Source of the DNA: Solobacterium sp. UBA1789
Lineage (GTDB): Bacteria > Bacillota_I > Bacilli_A > Erysipelotrichales > Erysipelotrichaceae
Assembly: GCA_002314515.1 (NCBI GenBank)
Contig: DCGB01000129.1
Span: forward strand, 3,453-16,730
DNA: 13,278 nucleotides
Reading direction: 5' to 3'
Shown here one piece after another: positions 1 through 6,170 of this stretch (the first letter of the stretch is position 1; each line of letters starts with the position of its first letter). The translations under genes and the position numbers were made by a program. Under the pieces are notes generated by a model that was not told the origin of the DNA, ran no database searches, and worked only from the letters and a program-made list of their open reading frames with translations.

Positions 1-311
1 AAGGTTTGCTGGAACCAATTTTTCTCTTTTTGCCGATGAATATCATTGGCAAGATTGCTCCAATATTGTCACTTTCCATGCGTCTTTTTGCCAATATATT
101 ATCTGGCTCGATTATTATGACGCTTTTATATACCTGTACCGCTTATTTTTCGTCTTTTGTACCGGTCGTTGGTTCCTTCAATTTCATAGGTGTTATCATT
201 GCACCGGTTTTGCATATTTATTTTGATTTAATTTCAGCTTTATTGCAGACGTTTATTTTTACGTCTTTGACAATAATCTTTATCGGAAAAGAACTTCCGC
301 AATCTAATTAA
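1..311 (+). CDS. atpB: F1FO ATP synthase subunit a, C-terminal part (5' partial)
   Basis: Subunit a forms the stationary ion half-channels of the membrane FO sector, next to the rotating c-ring. The reading frame is open from base 3 and enters from outside the window, so the TTG at 6 is not a start. About 103 C-terminal residues are visible. They include the family core SMRLFANILSG, whose Arg is the essential residue facing the c-ring carboxylate (Arg210 in E. coli). They also include the last helix LLQTFIFTSLTIIFI, with the conserved Gln opposite that Arg. At least three hydrophobic helices can be seen. The gene is first in the visible operon, and atpE starts 11 bases after its stop. An upstream atpI cannot be assessed. 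Confidence 0.97.
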   Translation, partial: GLLEPIFLFLPMNIIGKIAPILSLSMRLFANILSGSIIMTLLYTCTAYFSSFVPVVGSFNFIGVIIAPVLHIYFDLISALLQTFIFTSLTIIFIGKELPQSN

Positions 312-317
312 AGGAGG
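310..317 (+). promoter_or_regulatory. Strong Shine-Dalgarno of atpE
   Basis: AAAGGAGG begins inside the atpB stop codon and lies 5 bases before the atpE ATG. It is the longest match to the anti-SD sequence in the operon. The following gene atpF has no clear SD (upstream bases read AAATAAGTCTT). This fits the need for many c subunits per complex compared with two b subunits. Confidence 0.8.
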
Positions 318-322
318 ATTTT

Positions 323-550
323 ATGGAAAGAGGATTAGTTGCAATCGCTGCTGCATTGGCAGTAATGACCGGTTTCGGTACCGCTTTAGGTGAAGCTTCT
401 GTTGCCAGACAGGCTGTTGAATCAATCGGTAAGAACCCAGAGGCTGAGGGTAAGATTCGTTCAATGGCTATCGTTGGTGCTGCTATTTCTGAGACTTGTG
501 CTATTTATGGTACATTGATTGCTTTACTGCTGATTTTCGTTTTTAAATAA
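323..550 (+). CDS. atpE: F1FO ATP synthase subunit c
   Basis: This 75-residue, two-helix hairpin protein forms the rotor ring that carries ions through FO. Helix 1 spans about residues 5-28, the polar loop is around K37-N38-P39, and helix 2 spans about 48-74. The ion-carrying carboxylate is Glu57 in AISETCAIYG. Helix 1 has the packing motif G17-x-G19-x-A21-x-G23, followed by Glu24. Aligned by eye with the Na+-binding c subunit of Ilyobacter tartaricus, Glu57 matches E65, Thr58 matches S66, Tyr62 matches Y70, and Glu24 occupies the Q32 position. A Glu at that place is the hallmark of the two-carboxylate Na+ ring described in Fusobacterium nucleatum. Proton-type rings usually lack the Ser/Thr after the carboxylate. 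Na+ coupling is therefore a reasonable inference but not shown. The gene has a near-perfect SD. Confidence 0.98.
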   Translation: MERGLVAIAAALAVMTGFGTALGEASVARQAVESIGKNPEAEGKIRSMAIVGAAISETCAIYGTLIALLLIFVFK

Positions 551-555
551 GTCTT

Positions 556-1062
556 ATGAATTTTGATATTCAAGGTGTATTATTTCCTAATGTTTTGACC
601 ATGGCTGTTCAGCTGTGTTCGACGCTGGTTTTGTTTCTTTTGTGTAAGAAACTCTTGTGGAAACCGGCGCGAGAGATTTTAAAGGCTCGTCAGGACAAGA
701 TGAACGCCACTTTGAAGGACGCTGAAAAAATTCGTGATGAGGCTAATGCCAGTTTTGATGAGGCTAAGAAATATCTTGATGATGCCCGTAATAAATCCGG
801 AGAAATCGTTGAAAGTGCGCGCAATGAGGCTAATGAATTAAAAAATGCCATTGTCTCTGATGCCCGCCGTGAGGCTCAGGAAAAGCTGGATAATGCGGAA
901 AGACAGATCGATAAGTATCGTGAAACAGTTGAAAATGATCTTCATGATGAAATTGTCGATGTTGCCATGGCTGCTGTCAGCAAGCTTTTGGAAGAAAAAG
1001 CCAATTCTGCTGCTGATAATGAGGCTCTGGAGCGTTATGTTGAAGAGGTGAGGAAGAAATGA
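556..1062 (+). CDS. atpF: F1FO ATP synthase subunit b
   Basis: Subunit b is the peripheral stalk that holds F1 still against the rotating c-ring and works as a dimer. The 168-residue product has one N-terminal membrane helix (about residues 12-31, ending in KKLLWKP). A long, highly charged, Ala/Glu/Lys/Arg-rich helix follows to about residue 140 and fits a right-handed coiled coil. The C-terminal segment (about 130-168) should contact subunit delta. The ATG lies 5 bases after the atpE stop with no recognisable SD, so expression probably depends on translation from atpE or is deliberately low. The stop TGA overlaps the atpH start in an ATGA. Length is normal for the family. Confidence 0.97.
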   Translation: MNFDIQGVLFPNVLTMAVQLCSTLVLFLLCKKLLWKPAREILKARQDKMNATLKDAEKIRDEANASFDEAKKYLDDARNKSGEIVESARNEANELKNAIVSDARREAQEKLDNAERQIDKYRETVENDLHDEIVDVAMAAVSKLLEEKANSAADNEALERYVEEVRKK

Positions 1063-1586
1063 GTTTAGTTGCTCAGCGTTATGCCGAAGCTCTTTTTTCA
1101 TTAGCACTGGAAAACAATAAGGTTGAAACTTATCGTGACTGTCTTGATGAGGTAGCTGCTATTTTATCAGAGTCTGATGTAAAGGCTTTTTTTGCGTCTT
1201 TGAAGATTGCCAATAATGATAAGAAAGCTTTACTGACAAAGGCTTTTGGTCAGATTGATAAGGATTGTCTGAATTTTCTTTATCTTCTGGTTGATAAGGG
1301 ACGATTTGTCTATTATGACCAGATTATCAGGGAATATCACAATCTGAGTAATAATGAGCTAGGCTATCGGGAAGGCATTATATATTCAGCTCGTCCTTTG
1401 GATAAGGAAATGCTGAAGAAGACAGAGGAAGCTTTGTCTTGTGAAGAATATAAGGTGATTTTAAAAGAAAAAACTGATAAATCACTGATTTCAGGCTTTC
1501 GTATTGTATTTGATGATGAAATTATTGATGGCAGTATGAAAGAAAAAATTCGTAAAATGAATTACACACTTAAAAAGAAAGGATAA
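1059..1586 (+). CDS. atpH: F1FO ATP synthase subunit delta
   Basis: Delta (OSCP-type) caps the top of the alpha3beta3 hexamer and joins it to subunit b. The 175-residue length is typical. The N-terminal helical domain begins with the family-typical VAQRYAEALFSLALE. The C-terminal part contains the usual 'sGFRIVFDDEIIDGSMKEKIRKM' type segment (roughly residues 145-170), matching the family pattern G-[FV]-x-[IV]...D..iDgSi...l..l. The start overlaps the end of atpF by 4 bases (ATGA), which suggests translational coupling, and GAGGTGAGG lies just upstream. The gene is followed 5 bases later by atpA. Confidence 0.96.
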   Translation: MSLVAQRYAEALFSLALENNKVETYRDCLDEVAAILSESDVKAFFASLKIANNDKKALLTKAFGQIDKDCLNFLYLLVDKGRFVYYDQIIREYHNLSNNELGYREGIIYSARPLDKEMLKKTEEALSCEEYKVILKEKTDKSLISGFRIVFDDEIIDGSMKEKIRKMNYTLKKKG

Positions 1587-1591
1587 GGGCA

Positions 1592-3112
1592 ATGGAACTA
1601 AAAGCAGGTGAGATTTCCGCCTTAATAAAGGAACAAATCAAACATTATGACAATCAGATCCAAAGTGCTGATGTTGGTACGATAATTCGTATCGGTGATG
1701 GCATTGCCTTAATACAGGGTTTGGAGGATGCAATGTCTTCTGAACTTTTGGAATTCCCTGGTGGCGTCTATGGTATGGTCCTGAATCTGGAAGAGGATAA
1801 TATCGGTGCTGTTTTGATGGGCGATGATTCTTTGATTAAAGAAGGCGATGAGGTTAGAAGAACTGGCCGTATTATTGAAGTTCCGGTTGGTGATGCTATG
1901 CTGGGTCGTGTTGTTAATGCCCTGGGTCAGGCCATTGATGGTGGTCCGGCTATCAAAACAACCAAAACTCGTCCGGTTGAGCGTGTTGCGCCAGGTGTTA
2001 TGACCAGAAAATCTGTTCATCAGCCTTTGATGACAGGTCTAAAAATTATCGATTCCATGATTCCGATTGGCAAGGGTCAGCGTGAACTTATTATTGGTGA
2101 CCGTCAGACTGGTAAGACAGCGATTGCCATTGATGCGATTCTTAACCAGAAGGGAAAGAATGTCAATTGTATCTATGTTGCGATTGGCCAGAAGGCTTCA
2201 ACAGTTGCCCAGATTGTTGAAAAACTGCGTCAGAATGGCGCCATGGATTATACAACTATTGTCTGTGCTACGGCTTCTGAATTGTCACCATTACAATATA
2301 TTGCACCATATGCCGGTTGTGCTATTGGTGAAGAGTGGATGGAAGATGGCAAGGATGTTTTGATTATTTATGATGATTTATCTAAACATGCGGTTGCTTA
2401 TCGTACGATGTCTCTACTCTTACGTCGTCCTCCAGGAAGAGAAGCTTATCCGGGTGATGTTTTCTACTTACATTCACGTTTGCTGGAAAGAGCAGCTAAA
2501 TTATCTGATGCTTTAGGTGGTGGTTCTTTGACGGCTTTGCCAATCATTGAAACCCAGGCAGGTGATATTTCTGCCTATATTCCAACTAATGTTATTTCGA
2601 TTACTGATGGTCAGATTTTCCTGCAGACCGAATTATTCAATGCTGGTATTCGTCCAGCGGTTGATTCAGGTTTGTCTGTTTCGCGAGTTGGTTCTTCTGC
2701 CCAGACAAAGGCTGTTAAATCAGTATCTTCTTCTTTGAAACTTGATTTGGCTCAATATCATGAACTTTTATCATTTGCCCAGTTTGGTTCTGACTTGGAT
2801 CCAGCTACAAAGGCAACTATTGATCATGGTGCCCGCTTAACTGAACTTTTAAAGCAGGCTCAGTATTCACCAATGACCATGGTTGAGCAGGTTTTATCTT
2901 TATTTGCTGCCAAATATGGTTATTTAAAGACTTTGGAAGTTGAAGAGATTGCCGAATTTGAAAAGTATCTGCATAAATATTTCAGCGAAAAAGAAAGTGC
3001 TATCGTTGATGAAATAAATGAAAAAGAAGTCCTTTCTTCAGAGCTTAGCGATAAGATGAAGACTGCCATGGAAAAATGTCTTGCGGACTATAAGCTTTTA
3101 CATGGAGAATAA
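1592..3112 (+). CDS. atpA: F1FO ATP synthase subunit alpha
   Basis: Alpha is the non-catalytic nucleotide-binding subunit of the cytoplasmic F1 hexamer. The 506-residue protein shows the three expected parts. The N-terminal beta-barrel (about 25-92) contains GDGIALIQGL. The RecA-like core has a P-loop GDRQTGKT at 169-176 with Lys175, and the arginine-finger region VSRVGSSAQ has Arg365, which reaches the neighbouring beta catalytic site. A C-terminal helical bundle runs from about 375 on. PGREAYPGDVFYLHSRLLER is the conserved core segment. The start is supported by AAAGGA 8 bases upstream, which runs into the atpH stop. No truncation or odd substitution is visible. Confidence 0.99.
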   Translation: MELKAGEISALIKEQIKHYDNQIQSADVGTIIRIGDGIALIQGLEDAMSSELLEFPGGVYGMVLNLEEDNIGAVLMGDDSLIKEGDEVRRTGRIIEVPVGDAMLGRVVNALGQAIDGGPAIKTTKTRPVERVAPGVMTRKSVHQPLMTGLKIIDSMIPIGKGQRELIIGDRQTGKTAIAIDAILNQKGKNVNCIYVAIGQKASTVAQIVEKLRQNGAMDYTTIVCATASELSPLQYIAPYAGCAIGEEWMEDGKDVLIIYDDLSKHAVAYRTMSLLLRRPPGREAYPGDVFYLHSRLLERAAKLSDALGGGSLTALPIIETQAGDISAYIPTNVISITDGQIFLQTELFNAGIRPAVDSGLSVSRVGSSAQTKAVKSVSSSLKLDLAQYHELLSFAQFGSDLDPATKATIDHGARLTELLKQAQYSPMTMVEQVLSLFAAKYGYLKTLEVEEIAEFEKYLHKYFSEKESAIVDEINEKEVLSSELSDKMKTAMEKCLADYKLLHGE

Positions 3113-3114
3113 TC

Positions 3115-3954
3115 ATGGCTCAGAATAAGGCAGCTATTAAGGCCCGTATCAAGTCTGTTAATGCGACGAAAAAGATTACTGGTGCTATGGAAGTCGTTTC
3201 TAATGTCAAGCTGCAGAAACAAAGCAATCAGATGCGCCGTAATCGCGAATATGCTTCAGTCTTAAAGTCGGTTATGGCCAGAATATTAAGTCGGGAAATA
3301 GATCTTGATAATGTCTTTTTAAAAGAGAATGGTGTTGATAAGACTTTGTATTTTGTCTTTTATTCTGATTTAGGCCTCTGTGGTGGTTTTAATACCAATT
3401 TGACCAAATATCTTCGTGACTTTGTAAAAAAGGATGATTATATCTATAGTCTTGGTACCAAGGAATATACAAGTTTAAAAAAAGAGGGTTATAACTTATT
3501 GAATCAGCTTACTGAACTTGATCCTCTTACTTATCTTGATATAAAGAAGTTGGCTGATTCGGCTATTGAAAAATATCGTAGAGGTGAAATCGGTAAAATA
3601 GCAGTCATTTATACATCTTTCATCAATAATGTCACTTTTGAACCACATTTGGATGTTGTACTTCCTTGTTTGTCAAATGAGGAATTCGTTGATGATGGTA
3701 AGGAACTTCTGATAGAACCCGATGCCAATCAGGTTTTGAATTCTTTGATTCCGCTCTATGTCGAAAATGAAATCTTTGCCCGTTTCTTGGAAAACAAGAC
3801 TTCAGAACAGGGCGCCCGTCGTTTTGCGATGGAAAATGCTACTGATAATGCCAATGAGCTGACAGAAAAGCTGACACTGGCTTACAATCAGGCTCGTCAG
3901 GCAGCAATTACACAGGAAATTACAGAAATCGTCAGCGGTGCTGATGCGTTATAG
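3115..3954 (+). CDS. atpG: F1FO ATP synthase subunit gamma
   Basis: Gamma is the central rotor shaft that couples c-ring rotation to the catalytic sites. The 279-residue length is normal. Both ends, which form the coiled coil inside the hexamer, are well conserved. The N-terminus contains IKARIKSVNATKKITGAMEVVS, and the C-terminus (about 238-279) has MENATDNANELTEKL followed by YNQARQAAITQEITEIVSGA. The middle Rossmann-like region begins around residue 77 with YFVFYSDLGLCGGFN, the family motif containing LCG. The ATG lies 2 bases after the atpA stop, with GGAG inside the end of atpA as SD. Confidence 0.98.
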   Translation: MAQNKAAIKARIKSVNATKKITGAMEVVSNVKLQKQSNQMRRNREYASVLKSVMARILSREIDLDNVFLKENGVDKTLYFVFYSDLGLCGGFNTNLTKYLRDFVKKDDYIYSLGTKEYTSLKKEGYNLLNQLTELDPLTYLDIKKLADSAIEKYRRGEIGKIAVIYTSFINNVTFEPHLDVVLPCLSNEEFVDDGKELLIEPDANQVLNSLIPLYVENEIFARFLENKTSEQGARRFAMENATDNANELTEKLTLAYNQARQAAITQEITEIVSGADAL

Positions 3955-3962
3955 GAGGGAAA

Positions 3963-5360
3963 ATGGAAAACAAAGGAAAAGTCGTACAGGTTATTGGACC
4001 GGTTGTTGATATTCGTTTTGAAGGAGAACTGCCTAACCTTTATAACGCTATTAAAATTGAGAAGGCAGAAAATGAATATCTGGTTGTTGAAGTTGAACAG
4101 CATATTGGTGATGATATCGTCAGATGTATTTCCATGGGCTCAACAGATGGCCTGAAAAGAAATATGCCAGCTGTAGATACCGGCAGTGCTATTTCAGTTC
4201 CAGTAGGTGATGAAATATTAGGCCGAATGTTTAACGTTTTGGGTGAAGAAATTGATGGTTTGGATCCGCTTAATGTAAAAAAGAAAATGCCTATTCATCG
4301 TAAGGCTCCTTCTTTTGAACAGCAGCAGACTTCTTCAGATATTCTTGAAACCGGTATTAAGGTTATTGACCTGTTATGCCCATATGCCCGTGGTGGTAAG
4401 ATTGGTCTATTTGGCGGTGCTGGTGTTGGTAAGACAGTATTAATGCAGGAACTCATTCATAATATTGCCAAGGAACATGGCGGTAAATCAGTTATTGCCG
4501 GTGTTGGCGAACGTACCCGTGAGGGCAATGATATGTATTATGAAATGAAAGAATCTGGTGTTCTTGATAAAACTGTTCTGGTATATGGTCAGATGAATGA
4601 ATCACCAGGTGCCAGAATGCGTGTTGGTCTTTCCGGCTTGACAATGGCTGAATATTTCCGCGATGTTGAAAAACAGGATGTCTTATTGTTTATTGATAAT
4701 ATCTTCCGTTTTACGCAGGCAGGTTCTGAATGTTCAGCATTATTGGGCCGTATGCCTTCAGCTGTTGGTTATCAGCCAACCCTGGCTACCGAAATGGGTC
4801 AGTTACAGGAGCGTATTACTTCAACTAAAGATGGTTCGATTACTTCTGTTCAGGCTATTTATGTTCCAGCTGATGACTTAACTGATCCGGCTCCGGCAAC
4901 AACTTTCACACATTTGGATGCTAAAACAGTTTTAGATCGTAGCATTGCTGCTTTGGGTATCTATCCGGCAGTTGATCCATTGGAGTCTTCCAGCCGTATC
5001 CTTGATCCACTGGTTGTTGGTGAGGAACATTATAATGTTGCCAGAGGTGTTCAGGAATTATTACAGCGTTATCGTGAGCTTCAGGATATTATTGCCATTT
5101 TGGGTATGGATGAGTTATCTCCAGAAGATAAGGTCATTGTCAATCGTGCCCGTCGTGCCCGCAATTTCCTGTCCCAGCCATTTGCGGTTGCTGAACAGTT
5201 TTCTGGTTTATCTGGCAAATATGTTCCGGTATCGGAGACAGTCAGAAGTTTTAAGGCTTTACTAGAGGGCAAATATGATCACTTACCAGAATTGGCTTTC
5301 ATGATGGTCGGAACAATCGAAGAGGCCGAGGAAAAAGCTCGGAAGATGATGAATGATTAA
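3963..5360 (+). CDS. atpD: F1FO ATP synthase subunit beta (catalytic)
   Basis: Beta carries the catalytic sites that make or hydrolyse ATP. The 465-residue protein has an N-terminal beta-barrel (about 5-80). Its P-loop GGAGVGKT is at 151-158, with Lys157 and Thr158 binding phosphate and Mg2+. The catalytic glutamate is Glu183 in GERTREGND. The Walker B stretch is VLLFIDNIFRFTQAG, and the ALLGRMPSAVGYQPTLA signature segment is present. The usual DELSEED lever reads DELSPED at 383-389, with Pro replacing one Glu. An AGGAGG SD overlaps the atpG stop, and the end overlaps atpC by 8 bases. Confidence 0.99.
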   Translation: MENKGKVVQVIGPVVDIRFEGELPNLYNAIKIEKAENEYLVVEVEQHIGDDIVRCISMGSTDGLKRNMPAVDTGSAISVPVGDEILGRMFNVLGEEIDGLDPLNVKKKMPIHRKAPSFEQQQTSSDILETGIKVIDLLCPYARGGKIGLFGGAGVGKTVLMQELIHNIAKEHGGKSVIAGVGERTREGNDMYYEMKESGVLDKTVLVYGQMNESPGARMRVGLSGLTMAEYFRDVEKQDVLLFIDNIFRFTQAGSECSALLGRMPSAVGYQPTLATEMGQLQERITSTKDGSITSVQAIYVPADDLTDPAPATTFTHLDAKTVLDRSIAALGIYPAVDPLESSSRILDPLVVGEEHYNVARGVQELLQRYRELQDIIAILGMDELSPEDKVIVNRARRARNFLSQPFAVAEQFSGLSGKYVPVSETVRSFKALLEGKYDHLPELAFMMVGTIEEAEEKARKMMND

Positions 5361-5748
5361 GTGTAAGATCGTCACACCAGATGGCTTATATAAGGAAACG
5401 CTAAGTTCAATTATCAATGTTGGTACTATTGATGGACAGCGGGGAATTTTACCTAAGCATATGCCGATTGTTCTGGTTTTGGATATTTCCAGAATGACTC
5501 TGGTTGAAAATGACAAGCGTCAGCATTATGCCATCGGTGGTGGTATGTTGTATTTTGCGGATGATGAGGCAACGATTCTGGTTAATGCCATTGAATCACA
5601 GGATGATATCGATGTTGATCGTGCACATAGGGCAAAAGATCGGGCTGAAGGACGTCTTGATAAGAATGATCCTAACAATGATATTCGTCGGGCTGAGGTA
5701 GCCTTGAAGCGTGCAATCAATAGAATAAATGTCAAGTCATATAAATAG
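5353..5748 (+). CDS. atpC: F1FO ATP synthase subunit epsilon
   Basis: Epsilon binds gamma and the c-ring, and in many bacteria it restrains ATP hydrolysis. The 131-residue product has an N-terminal beta-sandwich of about 85 residues with the family motif GTIDGQRGILPKHMPIV. A charged two-helix C-terminal domain (about 88-131) follows, rich in Asp, Arg and Lys. Because the C-terminal hairpin is present, epsilon-type regulation is possible. The start overlaps the last codons of atpD, with GGAAG at 5341-5345 as a plausible SD, which indicates coupled translation. It is the last gene of the operon, and the terminator stem begins within its final codons. Confidence 0.96.
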   Translation: MIKCKIVTPDGLYKETLSSIINVGTIDGQRGILPKHMPIVLVLDISRMTLVENDKRQHYAIGGGMLYFADDEATILVNAIESQDDIDVDRAHRAKDRAEGRLDKNDPNNDIRRAEVALKRAINRINVKSYK

Positions 5749-5768
5749 GAAGCATGCTTCCTATTTTT
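5743..5768 (+). terminator. Rho-independent terminator of the atp operon
   Basis: A self-complementary sequence centred on AGGAAGCATGCTTCCT (5747-5762) extends by A/T pairs to 5743-5766 and runs into ATTTTT. The atpC stop TAG lies in the left arm. The perfect palindrome means the RNA hairpin must open a few central pairs to form a loop. Confidence 0.85.
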
Positions 5769-5776
5769 GTTTTAGG

Positions 5777-5803
5777 TGATATAATCAAAATAAAATAAGG
5801 AGA
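5777..5803 (+). promoter_or_regulatory. Extended -10 promoter and SD for the yloU-fakA unit
   Basis: TGATATAAT at 5777-5785 is a perfect extended -10 element (TGnTATAAT). The -35 position would fall in the 3' arm of the preceding terminator (around 5757-5762, CTTCCT) and is poor, as is common for extended -10 promoters. AAGGAG at 5797-5802 is the SD for the ATG at 5813. This leaves a very short leader, about 20-25 bases if transcription starts about 7 bases after the -10. Confidence 0.65.
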
Positions 5804-5812
5804 TTAGACGAT

Positions 5813-6169
5813 ATGCCTATAAACAGGAAAACAAATTACGGTCAAGTCAAAATTACAGATGATGCGATTGCCTTACTGGTAGGTACTACCGTATCTCAAT
5901 GTTATGGTGTAGTCGGTGTGACCAGCAGCTCCCGTGTTAAAGATGGTATTAATGTTTTATTGAGAAAAGAAAAATATGCCAAAGGTGTATTGGTAGCTTA
6001 TAAAAACAATGCTTTGATTATTGATTTGTATATTATTCTGTCTTATGGCGTTAAGATTTCAGAAGTTGTATATGAAGCACAGAAGCGTATCAAATATACA
6101 GTTGAAAATACATTAAATATCGATGTCAGTGAAATTAATGTTCACATTAAAGGTATTAGGGTAGGCTAA
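5813..6169 (+). CDS. yloU: Asp23/Gls24 (DUF322) family protein, YloU-like
   Basis: This 118-residue protein is of the Asp23/Gls24 family. The visible features are an N-terminal GQVKITDDAIALLVG strand-helix segment, a YGVVGVTS turn around residues 31-38, and the central IDLYIILSYGVKI strand pair. It ends in VSEINVHIKGIRV, the closing strand typical of the family. There is no signal peptide or membrane helix, so it is probably cytoplasmic. Family members in staphylococci are linked to the cell envelope and alkaline or wall stress, but the exact role of YloU is not known. It stands 1 base before fakA, the same yloU-yloV pairing as in Bacillus subtilis, so a role connected with membrane lipid supply is likely but inferred. 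Confidence 0.92.
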   Translation: MPINRKTNYGQVKITDDAIALLVGTTVSQCYGVVGVTSSSRVKDGINVLLRKEKYAKGVLVAYKNNALIIDLYIILSYGVKISEVVYEAQKRIKYTVENTLNIDVSEINVHIKGIRVG

Positions 6170-6170
6170 A

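Noticed and set aside
838..1107. Minus-strand open frame of 89 codons opposite atpF/atpH
   Set aside because: It lies antisense to two clearly conserved genes, shows no recognisable family, and has no SD. It is a shadow of biased codon use.
1709..2020. Minus-strand open frame of 103 codons opposite atpA
   Set aside because: The opposite strand encodes the conserved alpha-subunit barrel and core. The antisense product looks like no known protein.
4945..5265. Alternative + frame of 106 codons inside atpD
   Set aside because: It overlaps the conserved beta-subunit C-terminal half in another frame, with no SD or family signature.
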